Counted from the first letter of the stretch, positions 34,961 to 46,796 are shown. The stretch is DNA of 64,000 nt from Sparassis latifolia (GCA_018466975.1 CM031560.1:1860001-1924000), one strand, 5' to 3'. The notes: a model not told the origin generated them from the sequence alone. Numbers and translations: made by a program.

Positions 34961-35489
34961 ATGGCTGAGCTCCATGACAGCCCATATCACCTGGATCTGT
35001 CCCTGCAAGTGCAACTGTCCGAGCTCACGGACCTGCTGCTTCAAACGCAGCGGCAGGTCGCAGAATGCAGCGAAGAGATGGAACGCAGGCGGGAGATAGA
35101 AGCCATTACGAGGGCCGAGGCAGACCGTCAATGCCAGACCATGCACACAAAGTTCTCTTCAATCGTCGCAGATCGTCAGAATGCAGCAAGTGACGCACCT
35201 CCGCAGCTGCCAGGTAGAGATTGTAGTACGTGACATGAGAACACGGGGACGTTGTGTTGACCCGCTGGTGACGTAGGTTATTCAGTAGAGACAATACTGC
35301 AGGAGCTGGAGCGCGTCCATCGAAGCTGGAAGGATGAGCTCACGTCTGCGACACAAGGTACGCCCGCCGGAGTCCTCACAGCGGGGCGAAATAAATTGTG
35401 AAGCTGAGGAGCCAGTGTGCCCAGAATTCCGACAGACCAAAGAACGACATCACATTGAATTGCTAGCAGCGATTCGCGATAGACAATGA
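34961..35489 (+). CDS. small coiled-coil protein of unknown function
   Basis: A predicted protein of about 130 residues with three exons. The start MAELHDSPYHLDLSLQVQL leads into a heptad-rich helix (LTDLLLQTQRQVAECSEEME). The first intron runs from about 35213 to 35276 and is followed by SVETILQELERVHRSWKDEL, also coiled coil. After a second intron comes PEFRQTKERHHIELLAAIRD, and the stop. Intron phases agree through all three exons, and both junctions keep the heptad register. I do not recognise the family. The MluI-box cluster upstream would suit a cell-cycle gene such as a kinetochore or spindle component, but that is a guess. Confidence 0.55.
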
Positions 35490-36084
35490 AGATAGCTCGA
35501 GGGCTCCCCACGAGACTGCTCACAAGGTCTGCCAGTGAGAGCTGCCCGTGTGTACGCCTGCGTAGACTCGGAGGCTGTACTTCCCGATCATGTAGAGTGG
35601 CCCGGCATAATGTTTTGGATAAGGACATTTTGGGCGAAGATACAATCGGATACCTGCAGACCTCGGAGAGATACGTGTATGAGAGGCGGACTTGCTCGTT
35701 GGTCTGCAGTACTTAGAGCGGAACGGAGAAACTTCAGCGACCCTTACGCGCAGCACGTGATCATCCATGTAGACATTCTGTGATCTGTAGTGAGAGTACT
35801 AGTGCACCGTGCAGTGTCCACCGACCCAACCGCACATAGAGATACACAGATTGATCACACTCGTCCATCGATGGTGCTCCCTATCCATCGATTACGAAAT
35901 GCGACCGGCTGGCGGGGCCCCCACCAAGCCACACTGCTACAATATCTGACTGGACGAGGACGTAAACGGTGGGCATACAGAACAATGCGCGTAATATGAA
36001 ACAATGGTACTGTCACAACAATATCGCCCGGCCCAACAACATATGTACAGACTACAAGTCCAAACCCGAAGAAGCGCTCAGAAA
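35490..36084. other. intergenic, no gene seen
   Basis: Convergent space between the coiled-coil gene and the FKBP gene. Frames of 60-110 codons overlap on both strands with no recognisable content. Confidence 0.5.
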
Positions 36085-36686
36085 TCAATTGATTTTGAGC
36101 AACTCGACCTCGAACTTCAGTGTCGAATTCGGGGGAATGACAGGTGGGAAACCCCGCGCGCCATATGCCTGCGGGATGCATCAATCAACCGTGGATCAGA
36201 AGACACGACAAGGAGGAACTCACATAATCGGGTGTCGCGGTGAGGATCGCTTTTTCGCCCAACGATAGTTGTGGTACGCCTGATGGTGTCGATGACAGAG
36301 CGATTAACTGATCCTCAGCCATTACGAGGGTGAAGTGTACGACTCGTACCTTCGTCCCACCCTTTGATGACCTTGCCGACGCCGATCTCTGTCTCGAATG
36401 GCTGACCCCTACACGGAGCGCGTGAGCGAATGTGTCGGTTCAGGATGGACAATGACGGACCGATCTCTGCTGGAGTCAAACTTCCGGCCGTCCAACAAGG
36501 TCCCAACATAATGCATTGTGACAATATCTGCGCGAAAGTGAGCGCTGCGTTAGAGCGAAATGACCGCACATACCGCCCTTGCGGGGAAAGGTGACACCAT
36601 CGCCGGGCTGAAGAACGTCTACTGTGACACCCTGGATAAAAACGGTCGTGAAATGAGACGTGAGCATGTGGTATAGAACTCACCAT
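36085..36686 (-). CDS. FPR1: FKBP12-type peptidyl-prolyl isomerase
   Basis: Cytosolic prolyl cis-trans isomerase that binds FK506 and rapamycin. Translation from spliced exons gives [19 protein letters not shown], then [57 protein letters not shown], and [20 protein letters not shown], ending VELLKIN. Ligand-pocket residues Tyr, Phe-Asp, Trp and the second Tyr are all present, and length (about 108) is canonical. The coding part of the first exon is the ATG alone (36684-36686), followed directly by a GTGAGT donor; its intron is 36632-36683. At least four introns interrupt the rest. Rapamycin sensitivity through TOR is expected from the family. Confidence 0.92.
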
Positions 36687-37014
36687 ATTCCAGTGCGATA
36701 ACAGTGATGTGGTCGAGGAGGTATAGGGACGCCATTCGGCCTTGTGGCTAGTCACTTATACTAGTACGGAGGCGGAGTACGGATCTTGATCCGATCTGGC
36801 GTCATCTGGTCGTTGAAGTGTTTCTTCCCAAATTCGACAGAATTCAAGGTGTTAGAAGCGGATTCTAGACTGTGTTATCGATGTCGATGAAGTGATTAGT
36901 AGACGAGCTGCAAATCGCCCGCGGCATATCTCCCTCTCCACATCCCTTTGCGGCTTTGCGCCCAATCGATGGCCGCCTATTCGCCCCAATCCTCTCCCAC
37001 TTTCTTCCAAAAAC
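36687..37014. other. divergent intergenic region upstream of FKBP12
   Basis: 328 bp with no coding evidence. It probably contains the FKBP12 promoter and perhaps that of the small gene at 37015. Confidence 0.45.
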
Positions 37015-37269
37015 ATGGCAAAAGACAAACTCACTGCATCGGACACAAGCCCCTTCATATCCGACACGTCCTTTCTCACGCGATTCAAGAGCGACAAATT
37101 CACCCCCATCGACGCGCTAAGTACAAGCCAAAGTTGATCTATTCGCGTACTGCCGATGATAACAGGGACGGCGCCAAGCACACCGTACCGAAACCCCGTC
37201 CGAGGAAAAGGAGGGGCAGCGTCTTGTCTCTCCAGATTTATCGCGGAGTTGCCCCATCGATTCAGATGA
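37015..37269 (+). CDS. possible small protein, unknown
   Basis: Low-confidence two-exon model. ATG at 37015 gives MAKDKLTASDTSPFISDTSF, a GTACAA donor follows DAL, and after a 45-nt intron the frame continues RTAPSTPYRNPVRGKGGAAS to a stop. I see no known domain. The sequence to 38.1 kb carries further short frames with Lys/Gln-rich helical content (for example ENALQDQLKQRNGQVNNYL near 37400), so this may be the start of a larger, badly resolved or decayed gene. Confidence 0.3.
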
Positions 37270-38098
37270 CCGATGTGCATCAGAACAAAGCGTCCCGGAC
37301 CTTGGGGAAATTAAACCAGATGTCGGAATAAAGTCTTGCTCACCTACACGCTACCCCTGACGCTGGCTTCGTGGCGGAACCTCGCGCCTACGCTGAAAAT
37401 GCCCTGCAGGATCAACTCAAGCAGAGGAACGGCCAGGTTAACAATTACCTCAAACAGGACACAGATGAAACGTGTCAGCGGCCATCCAGAACTGCACGGA
37501 GCGTCCATTTTACAGGCGCTAGTCGAAACAAAAAGAGGATCCACTGGCATAGAGTGAAGTATGAGACAGAGTTCGTCGGCGAAGTTCATATGCCCTGGTT
37601 CTCAAAACCAAGCCGGATATGTTAATCCACGCCCTCGAGCAAGGTTCTGCTGTAAAAGGAGAAGGGTGAAGACAACGGATACGACCTTACAAGGTAAAAT
37701 TGGGCCGACGGTGCGGGCAGTGAGTTCAAAGAGTTAGAAGCGACGACGTTTGAACTGCAATCACCGATCATTATCTCATTGAGATTGCATCCAACAAAAA
37801 GGGGATGTCAAAGGCTAATAGACCGTATAGCTTTGATCCGTCTTCTTGCACGCAGATGACCGACCGTTGTACGGCTCGACACATAGTATCAGATCGAGGG
37901 ACCGCAAGGAGGGTAGGATGACAAGGGCAGAGCGATCATTTGAGGAAGCAAAGGGAAATGGCGAAGCAGAGCTCAAGAAGATTCAGGCAATCCAAAAGCT
38001 AGAAGCGAGACTGAATACTGGCCAGCAGCACTCTCGGAGGCAACGATAAGATTTGTTAATAGAGCGTTCTCTGTGTAAGGGAATAGCTTCTCGGGAGT

Positions 38099-38347
38099 AT
38101 GGAACAAACATGCGTGCTGAACGATGTGCTGAACGAGACGGAGTACTTGGAAGGTGGGAGAGACTTCATCAAGAGGGTGTGGCAGGCAAGGGCGTGTGGC
38201 TTAGATAATGAGCGACTAGCCTATTTTGGTAAGTCAAGTGAATTGGCAGCCACGCCGGTGGCGATGTCTCATCTACTCACTCAAGTGCCTCCTTTGAAAG
38301 CCCAGGGACCTGTTTCAGAGATCGACGCACACCCTATGCTCATGTAG
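38099..38347 (+). CDS. possible small protein, unknown
   Basis: A frame of 82 codons from ATG 38099 encodes ETEYLEGGRDFIKRVWQARA and ends DAHPMLM. A possible intron (GTAAGT near 38229 to GAAAG near 38300) would shorten it without changing the end. No family recognised; it may be an exon of a larger gene. Confidence 0.3.
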   Translation: MEQTCVLNDVLNETEYLEGGRDFIKRVWQARACGLDNERLAYFGKSSELAATPVAMSHLLTQVPPLKAQGPVSEIDAHPMLM

Positions 38348-38971
38348 AGATCATTTTTCGCTGTTTGTGAGCGCAATTTCCACCTTGTGTGTTATTGTGA
38401 TTTTCTGAATGACGTTCTGATGTGCGAAAGGCGTGTTGTCGCCTCACTTGTCGCAGCGATATACCATCACCAAACACGCACCGCCTGGCTTATCGTCCCC
38501 TTTTCCCTTGTCAACACAATAGGATCTTGATCACGATACTGGTCTATATTTCCGCAGGTCACAAGTTGAACGAGTCGTCGGAACATCCAGATCACCCTGC
38601 AACGGCATGAACTCAAGGTGCTGCTCGCAGCTTCCAGACTCTCCATCGGAGAGCACCTATTGAATCTCAGAAGTACGTTATGGTAGACCTGTTCTAGCCA
38701 TGGTCGATCTGGGGTGCGTACAAGACAATCACAGCGAAATTCACGGTCGATGGATGCAGATAAGTCACACTCGTTCGTCGAACACCCGTTGTTGTACGTA
38801 ACGCACACTGTTCGCATACAGTACTGATTGATCTTGATAGGCTTCCTTAGGTATCCCTGATCATTGGCCCGATTTATACCCCCACAGACCACAAGTGATT
38901 ATGCGAGATGATACACTCTGCTGACCATCCGGTATCAATTATGGCTTCCGACATACAACTTGTGCAGTATT

Positions 38972-39214
38972 AGCCCCTTATTGGTGGTGGCGTATTTGTT
39001 GGCATAATTATTCTCCTTCCCTCACCCCATGCTGAATCTTTCACATCACGCTTGACCGGCACTGTCGGATTCTTCGAAGCACGCGAGACGGCACCTCCAG
39101 ATTTTCGCTCCGTACTGGGCCTTCCGCAGTCAAATTCTGTCGTTGAGAAGGGACACGCATATGATTGGAAAATAGGCTTCACGGATATTTCACGGGCATT
39201 GGCACCTATCTAGC
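38972..39214 (+). CDS. orphan last exon of an unrecognised gene
   Basis: After an acceptor-like TATTAG the frame stays open for about 80 codons to TAG. It begins PLIGGGVFVGIIILLPSPH, a strongly hydrophobic segment, then RLTGTVGFFEARETAPPDFR and DWKIGFTDISRALAPI. The composition looks like real protein, but I could not find a convincing first exon upstream. It has no ATG of its own near its start, and I cannot name a family. Confidence 0.3.
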
Positions 39215-40004
39215 TTCCCGTGTGCATAAAGACGCTTGTTCTATCGATGGCTGATATCTGTCGCGACCTTCTATCTCGAATGTGCGCCATCCTCCCCGGG
39301 TGACACCTCTTCGGCGTTGTTCACTAGTACTGTCAGGGTTTGCGTTTTCTCGTACTTCCAACGTCCAGCGCGTTGATCGTCGATAAGAATCGCGCCTATT
39401 TTCTCCGTTCCAATAAAGCATTCGCAATCCATGCTGTAATATGACAGCTCGGCGGTTATGATTTGCGGATCTTGCGGCTTCACGGAGCGTCTCTGGTCGG
39501 CTTCGGAACAACACGGCTTTGCGTACGTTAACGTTGTATATCCAACGCTTCTCGTTACTGGCCCAAATAGAATATGCAGCAGAGAACCCTCACGATGGAA
39601 CCGGGCTCCGGGATCTAGCTAGGACATGGCACGGAGAGGTGATCAGCTGCCTTACAGCATTATACCTCAGTTGGACGACGATTGACGATGACCCGGATGG
39701 ATATCGGATACTGTTGGTGGGAACAGGCAACGCCTACATACGGAGGTACCCCATTCAAGAGATGACTTGCATACTTCGGAGGTAGTATGATAACAGCCAA
39801 GCAAGCAATACGTACAGAATAAATCAGGCCGCAGAGTGAATAATTCTGGTAACAGAAATCAAATGCATGGAGATTGTTCCCAGACCTGGACACGCAGCAA
39901 GTTAGCAAGTTGTGCTCACTGTCACAACAGCAGATGCTTTGAATCGAACTCACCAGCCCGGTCGACGGCACCATATCAAGACGCGCAGACCACAATCTTC
40001 AGCT
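39215..40004. other. intergenic with weak open frames
   Basis: Minus-strand frames at 39206-39514 and 39271-39483, and a plus-strand frame at 39519-39785, are open but unlinked and unrecognised. This region is the 3' flank of the F-box/LRR gene. Confidence 0.4.
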
Positions 40005-41773
40005 CTACTCTTCCATGGGGGAGTGCCCCGGAGACGGACTGGATGTCGCCATCTGAGCGTCTGCACTGGCGGCCCACTTCCGCTCCTGCTGGCGGATGTC
40101 CACGAATGCCTTCACGAGGCGTCCGACTTCCCTCCATCGTTCGGCCATCTCCCACTCCTCTTGGATGTGTTCCCCCTCATCTTCCTCGGAGGGCCACGAA
40201 TGACCGATCCACCACAGCTTAGGGAACAGGTCGGACAGGTATGCAGCGAGAGCTGCGGGGTCCTCGACCATGGAGCCGCCCACATGTATATCCTGCAGTG
40301 ACGCACTGCACACCCCGAGTCCAGGGCGCCTCTCGAGGTCGAAACCCCTCCTTCTGAGGCGTGTGTCAAGCGCCATCCCGATGGACAAGAGATGTTTGCA
40401 GTTCTGTGCCAACGGGACGAGTCCGGCAAGCGTTGCTTGCGGGGACCTCTGCACCCAGGGACGAACAAGGCCAAACTCAAATTTCCATAGAAAGGGCCAT
40501 GCGTGCGACATGGAGGCGAGGAAGTCGTTGTCGAGATGCAGGGAGCAATTGACGTCGATGACGAGCTTCCTTACCCGTGGGAGCGCAAGAAGGGGAAGGA
40601 AGGTCCGGTTTGTGAGCGCACATTCCGGCTGGTCCGCCTGGTCCGCCTGGTCCGCCTGGTTCACGTTGAAGGTGAAGGAGAGCAGCCGAATTTGTTTGGA
40701 TGAGCAGTGGAGGGAGAGGGCCGTGAAAAACTCCTCCGCGACTTCGGGCGAGGTGGCTTCCTGTGCCACCGTCGTCAATTCGATCATCTTCGAGGACCGA
40801 ATGGAATTCAAGAAGGCGGTGAGAATAGGTACGCTCCACGCGGAGATATACAGGCGCCGCAGAGCAACAAATTTTCCTTGCGGGCCATCGTCCAGAGTGG
40901 AAGATAATTGAGTTGGATCCGAGATTGCAGAAACATTGATGGATAATATTTGGAGGGCAGGAAGGGCGGCAAGGTGCATCATCGGTTGCAGAGATATGGC
41001 TGTATCCTCGCAGCAGAGTCGGGTGAGATTGTGAAGGCCGCAAATGACATCGGCGAGCGCAAATCGAGCGTATAGCCCTATATTCACTTGAAGTTCCTCG
41101 ATCTGGGGGCAAATTCTAGCTAGGCCTCGGAGAGCAGCATGTGCTTGTTCTTCGGCCTGTACGACCGGACCGTTGAGTTTGACCGTCCTGAGCTTGGACC
41201 CATAGAACATGCGAAGACAACGGAAAACCTCAGGGTCCCTAGACTGCATGCCCGACCAACCGAGATATTCAAGGTTAGGGATAAGTGGAGATGATGGCCG
41301 ATAATCCTTCAAGGCATAGTAGACACCAGCGGAGACACGATAAGGTCGTAAGGGACGCAGAGAAGGCTCCCACCGGTCACCACCAAGTCGCCTGATCCGG
41401 GAGGCGTACAGAACAAAGCGAGAGAAATCGCTGGGTAATAATGGCCTAACGAAGGACTGAGGGAACTTTAGATATGTGGGAATAATCGTAGGAACAAAAT
41501 CCATCGTACGATGTAATGACCGTTGGGTAAACTTCCCTTATTGCCACCAAGGATGATAATAACTTTCCACAAGTCAGCGGGCATCGTGAAAATTAATGGC
41601 CCTATGTGTGGAAGTGACTGCCATAGCAGAGCCATAGCATGGTCATAAAAGAGGGTGCAGGTTCTGGCGAGCGAGAGGAGCGCATTCCGAGCATCTGTGT
41701 CTTCATCATAGTGTAATTCTGCGCATATATTACTCAACGTCTGTGATGTCAGAGATCGCAGCCGCCATGGCAT
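40005..41773 (-). CDS. F-box/leucine-rich-repeat-like protein (intact copy)
   Basis: Probable substrate adaptor of an SCF ubiquitin ligase, of the fast-evolving Agaricomycete family. Exon 1 encodes MPWRLRSLTSQTLSNICAEL and ALLSLARTCTLFYDHAMALL, an F-box-like helical start. A 96-nt intron (about 41471-41566) joins ADLWK to FPQSFVRPLLPSDFSRFVLY. About 490 further residues hold irregular leucine-rich repeats (for example LRGLARICPQIEELQVNIGL, LPALQILSINVSAI, LPRVRKLVIDVNCSLHLD). The C-terminus has the family block SDLFPKLWWIGHSWPSEEDE. The frame is open throughout, unlike its two neighbours. A 9-bp microsatellite inside the gene encodes a Gln-Ala-Asp run. Confidence 0.75.
40629..40664 (+). repeat. 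9-bp microsatellite within the F-box/LRR gene
   Basis: CTGGTCCGC is repeated three times exactly, then once imperfectly (CTGGTTCAC). On the coding strand it gives a run of Gln-Ala-Asp triplets. The period is a multiple of three, so length changes keep the frame. Confidence 0.85.
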
Positions 41774-42534
41774 AGTGCTTGTCGGTTCAGAGCCGTACTA
41801 CGCTGCGATCCTGTTGGCGCCGAATGGTTTTCCAAACACACCTGCGCGTCCTAGAAATTATGAATAATCGAATAGCAGTCAGTTCACACTTTTGAATAAG
41901 CTGTTCAGATACGATAGCATCGCTCACTGACCCTGAACGACGCGAATTGGTGAAGCAAGGTACCAAAGAAACGTTGACGCGTCGCGTCACGCGTATGTGG
42001 CACAGTGACAGTGCCGTGCACGGACCGTCCCGCTGGCAGTCGAGTACTACTAAGGGCTAGCCTACTCGCTCCGATATTGATTTGTAAATCACCAACAAAT
42101 TTGCTTCCTTCTACGAGGACTTTATTGACGTTTACAGACTATGAATATCTAATGGAGAAAAGGCATCAGGACAGCTGGTCTGTTTGATTGAAAATATCTC
42201 CATGATGTTCGTGTGTTTCTCAATCACCAAATGATGTTGAAGTACGGGCTTAGCTTGAGCACAAATCTGCATGTGAACCAGGATCCTGAACATGAATGGT
42301 GGACGTCATAATATTTATTGGCGAAGAATGCGCTATTGGTTCAATAGACCGTACAGCATAGCCACGGGACACGTCGGAGCATTTTCAAATCGAGGTCACC
42401 ACTGGGACATGAACACTGTCGTGAAACAAAGATATACAGGCGAATTCAGTAAATATTGGAAGACAGCTGGGTCATCGAATCTGGGAGGAAGCTCACGAGG
42501 ATAACAGCGGAACGAACCTGGCGTGATATAGCGT
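41774..42534. other. intergenic, upstream of the intact F-box gene
   Basis: No gene seen. Sequence around 42380-42530 resembles the stretch at 43990-44160, so part of the 3' flank was duplicated together with the F-box genes. Confidence 0.5.
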
Positions 42535-43921
42535 TTAAAGGTCCTCATCGTCATGTGGGAAATAGGCCTTCACCTGCGCCCACTTCCTCCCTTCCTCCCA
42601 TTCCTCGTCAGGGTGTTCTGCCTCCTCGTCCTCGTCTGCGTTTGGCCAAGCAGTGCTTATGAACCGCAAGTGGGGGAACAGGCCAGCCAGATAGGAACCG
42701 AATGAGGAGCTCGGGGTCGTTGACGATGGAATAGCCCACATGCATCTCTTCTAGGAAAGACTGGTGTTCCCCGCACTTGGGGATCTTCTCTAGATCAATA
42801 TCCTTCCCCGTCAGGTTCGCGTCGAGCGTCAACCCGATTGAAAATAAGTCGGGGCAATTCTGCGAGAGCGGGACTAGTCCTGCCAGCGTCACTCGAGGCT
42901 TCCCTTCTCCCCAGCGATGGTCGACATTGAATTCGAATTTGCGGAGGGCTGGCCACGCGCGTGACACAGTGGCTGCTATAAAATTGTCGTCGAAGTCCAT
43001 GACGCAGTTCATGGACATCTCCAGCTTCTCGACTCTTGGGAGGGTAAAAAGTGGTTTGAAAATATTGTTTCCTAGAACGTGCTCGGTCCCGTCACGGTCC
43101 ACCTGCACTCCCACGTTGAAATTGAATCCCAGTATCTGCAGCATGCTGCGAGACCGGTGCTCTGCGAGAGCTGCAAAAACTTCCTGGCCTGATCTGGTGC
43201 ATCATCGGAGGCCCGCTCGACTGTCACGTGCAGTTCTGCCAGTCTGGAGGAATGGATGGCGTTGATTATGAGTATGGGGATGGGAAAGCTCTGAATACTC
43301 ATTTCGAGAAATCGCAAATTGATGAACTTCCGTGTAGGCTTCCCGTCTAAGATCGAGGAGAGTTCATTGGCATTAGGGAGCATATAGAAGTCTGCACTAA
43401 GAACCTGAAGGGTGGGAAGGGATGCGAGATGGAGCAGAGAGTCGACGTGCAGATGTAAGATGGAGTAGTCAAAGCTGATAAGATGTCGAAAACTGCAAAC
43501 TGTTTCTGCCGACACAGAGTGAATATCAGGAGAGGGTAGTATATCAATACCCAGCTGCTGGATCCCGGGGCATTTCTTGTGCAGACTTTTCAATGTTGTG
43601 ATCCTTGCTTCCTCGCTGCCTTGATCATACGTTGCGAGTAGGAAATACCTCAGCTTAGGCCCATACAGCATTTGAACCCAGGAAGGATGTCCCGACCCCC
43701 AAACGTTACAGTCGTCCATTCGAGATGCTCTAGGTTGGGAAGGGGAGAGGACAGTGGTCGAAATTCATTGAGCGCTCGGAGGACATCAGAAGATACACCG
43801 CATTTCCTCAAACACCCATATGGGATCATGGAGAGCCCTCCCAGTTGCCTGATCCGGGGAGCATACGTGACGAACCGCGCAAAGTCACTTGCAACTAGTG
43901 GCCTAACAAAGGACTAAGGAA
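42535..43921 (-). pseudogene. F-box/LRR paralogue, broken, lacking its first exon
   Basis: Second member of the array. SFVRPLVASDFARFVTYAPR aligns with the intact copy, but the codon before it is TAG where the intact gene has CAG. Further breaks are a frame change near 43690 (between a DILP-like block and WVQMLYGPKLRYF), one near 43135 (before LGFNFNVGVQVDRDG), and one near 42680 (before YLAGLFPHLRFISTAWPNAD). The C-terminal block and acidic tail are still readable. No F-box exon is found upstream; the flank there matches the 3' flank of the third copy instead. The number of lesions makes sequencing error unlikely. Confidence 0.75.
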
Positions 43922-44268
43922 TGTCAATACTGCCAACAAAATATCAGCAAGCGAATAGCAAACATATCACTTTTCACAACCAAGAATCCGTCAATGCAAT
44001 TTTCGAATCAAGGTCACCACCGCAAGGTGAATGCTACCGTTTGAAAGAGGAAGGCGTGTAGGGCGGTTTCACTAGTAAGTACAAAAATCTGTCCTGGATC
44101 ATTGAATCCGAGTCTGAGACATTACTCACCCGGACAAACGCAAATAAGACTGGCTCGATAAGGCGTTCAAAGTGCCTCATCATCCGGAGATTGCGGGGAG
44201 GTGTAGGGGATCGCGAGGAACTCTGTGACTCCATCCAGTTATGCTCCTGTTTACGGATCTTGGTGAAC

Positions 44269-45867
44269 TCATTTAACAGGTCTTGGACGTGCTTCCACCC
44301 ACCCTTCCTCCCACTCCTCTTCAGGGTATTCTGCGTCTTCGTCTTCCTCGACCGGCCAACCGGTGCCGATCAACCATAGCTGGGGGAACAGGCCAGACAG
44401 GAATGCAGCGAGAGCCTCAGTATCGCTGACAACGGAAAAGCCCACTTGCATATTCTCTAAGGAAGAGTAGTGCACCCCACCCCCGGGGAGCTTCTCGAGA
44501 TCAATCTCCTTTCTCTTCAGGCCCATGCCGAGCGCCAGCTCAAGAGAGAATAGGTCGGGGTAATTCTGGGAGAGCGGGATGAGCCCTGCCACCGTCGCGC
44601 GCGGCTTACCAGGTCACCAGCGACGGTAGATGTTACATTCGAATGTCCCGAGGGCCGGCCATGCGTGCGACATAGCACCCAAAAAATCGTCGTCAAAATC
44701 CAGAATGCAATTTATGGACACGTCGAAGTTCCTGACTCGGAAGAGTGGTTCAAAAACACGGTTCCCCAAGACATGCTTGGACGCGTCCGCCTGCGTAGCC
44801 ACGTCGAAATTGAACATCAGCCTTTCTTGCATGCCGCGCGACTTGTGCTGCGCAAGAGTAGTGAAAAGATTCTCAATTCGTTGCGATCAGTCATCGAAGG
44901 CTGGTTCGACTCTCGCTTCTAGGCTGGCCAGCCTGGAGGAACGGATGGCGTCAATTATGAGCATGAGGATAGGGAGGGTCCGGACGGTGATACAGAGATG
45001 AGAGCTCGTCCGCGTCAGGAAGGATGTAAAAATTTGCAGTCAAAATCTGAAGGGTGGGAAGGGACGCGAGATGTAACAGAGCGCCGACAGCCAGATGTAA
45101 GAATGGACAGTAGAGGCTCGTGAGGAGTCGAAAGCTGCAGAGGGTCTCTGTCAACGCAGCATGTGTAACAGGAGAGCGTGGCTGGTCGATAATCAGCCTC
45201 CGGGTCTCAGGACATTTCTTCTGCAGGCCGTTTAATGAGGCAACTGTCTCTTCCTCGCTTTTACTGTTCGCCGCAAGTTGAAGACTCCTGAGTTTCCATC
45301 CAAGTAGAATTTGAATCCAAGGAAGAATGTCCGGGTCCCAAAACATTGAACTTATCCAGTCCAGATGCTCCAAATACGGAAGAAGAGAGGGCAGTGGTCG
45401 AAACGTGCTGAACGCTCGCACGACCTCTAAAGAGACACCCCATCTACGCAAGGACTCCATATAATCAAGCTGGATTCGCCACCCAACTGCTTGACTCGGG
45501 GATCGTACGTGATAAATCGCGCAAAGTCACTTGGCAGTAGGGGCCTGAGAAAGGACTGAGGAATATAATCAACATGTTAGTTGTGACCAGAAATAACCAG
45601 ACCATACGATGATGCGGGTCGGTCTCCAGGAGTAGGCGGCTTCAGAAATTATCTCCATCATCCACAAATCGCGTGGCATCGTGTATATTAAGGGCCGAGG
45701 TGGGGAAGAACACTCCATAGCAGCTCCATGGCGTACTCGTAAAAGAGCGAGCGGGTTCTCGCGACCGATAGCAGTGCGGGGCTTTGGAGAGTGTCCTTGT
45801 CGTACAATAGTTCCGTGCATATCCTGTTCAGGATTTCTGAAGTTATCAAAGCAGAGCGCCATGACAT
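44269..45867 (-). pseudogene. F-box/LRR paralogue, broken, third copy
   Basis: Third member of the array. The first exon is recognisable (MSWRSALITSEILNRICTEL, then LLSVARTRSLFYEYAMELLW) but loses one base after HLGP, which shifts the frame just before IYTMPRDLW. Exon 2 begins PQSFLRPLLPSDFARFITYD, then shifts again near 45450. About 50 nt are missing near 44995-45005 compared with the second copy, and more frame changes follow near 44880 and 44600. The end (SGLFPQLWLIGTGWPVEEDE) is preserved. It is older or more damaged than the second copy in its middle, but keeps the first exon. Confidence 0.75.
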
Positions 45868-46197
45868 GATAATTTCGAGAGTCCAGGAGAATCAGAACGA
45901 TAGGCCCAACAGCCCGAGGTTTGGAAGCTCCTGCCTGTGATTGGATGACGGATGGATCAGGTCCGCGGCTCAACCAGTGATGCGATTTTTGACCAGCCGT
46001 TATGAGCTGTGGCGCGGTCTTGCGACCCTCGTCACGGTGGTGGCAACTTGAACGCGACGCGTTCGCAGAAACGCAGTCCCAACCACGTGCACGTGGTCCT
46101 ATCCTATACTTATTAATACTTGATTAATACCGTCACGAAAACAGTCAACTTCTCCTCAGAAGAACACATCATAAGCAACATATCGGGGAGAGCTTTG

Positions 46198-46796
46198 ATG
46201 TCTGAGAAGAGCACATCCACGAAGAGTCATCCTTCTGTACGTATTCCCTCTGCTCTGCCTGATGGAAAGCTAAATGTCCACCGGCAGTACCAAGCCCTGT
46301 CCTCCCTGCTCGACAAATATCCTGGAGCTGCTGGCGCGTTATTTCAGACCTATAACGACCTTCTACACGGCAAGTGCACACTACAACCATCACTAGCGCT
46401 GTCGCTGAATGTACGTTGCGAAAATTTAGCGCAACAATGGACCGATCTCGAGGTGCTTGAATTGAAGACATGTTCTCGAGGCGCTCTGCGAGGACGCAGA
46501 CCCAGGGCGGTGAGCTACAAGTCATAGCGTTGGGATAACACCGTAACCGTCAATGTATATCTCCCATCCAGGACCCACTGCTGTGTGTCGTTCCCTGTTT
46601 GCTCTCAGAGTCCCTGTCAATATCATGGTAAGAACACCAACTTGTGGTCCTATCTGTTGCTGACCGTGATTCTAGGCTGCAAAGTGCGTTTGAAGAGCTC
46701 GGACAGCCGTCCGAGATTTATCTGGGGATCAATGCGCAAGACTCTTCTGTCGTATACTACAAACTCAGTCCGGGAATTGTCAAGCCTGCCGTTTAA
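46198..46796 (+). CDS. SEN15: tRNA-splicing endonuclease subunit Sen15
   Basis: A predicted 142-residue structural subunit of the Sen2-Sen34-Sen15-Sen54 complex that cuts introns from pre-tRNA. Four exons (46198-46369, 46430-46509, 46572-46627, 46676-46796) give conserved blocks YQALSSLLDKYPGAAGALFQ and TYNDLLH, then AQQWTDLEVLELKTCSRGAL with KGRRP-like residues, VVPCLLSESLSISWLQSAFE, and IYLGINAQDSSVVYYKLSPG, ending IVKPAV. The first intron (46370-46429) has a GC donor, GCAAGT; only this choice keeps HAQQWTDLEV in frame. Size matches the family. The ATG at 46198 was chosen because the upstream in-frame start is TTG. Confidence 0.9.

Noticed and set aside
40629..40664. 9-bp repeat as a regulatory array
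   Set aside because: It sits inside the intact F-box/LRR coding frame and keeps frame, so it is an ordinary coding microsatellite.
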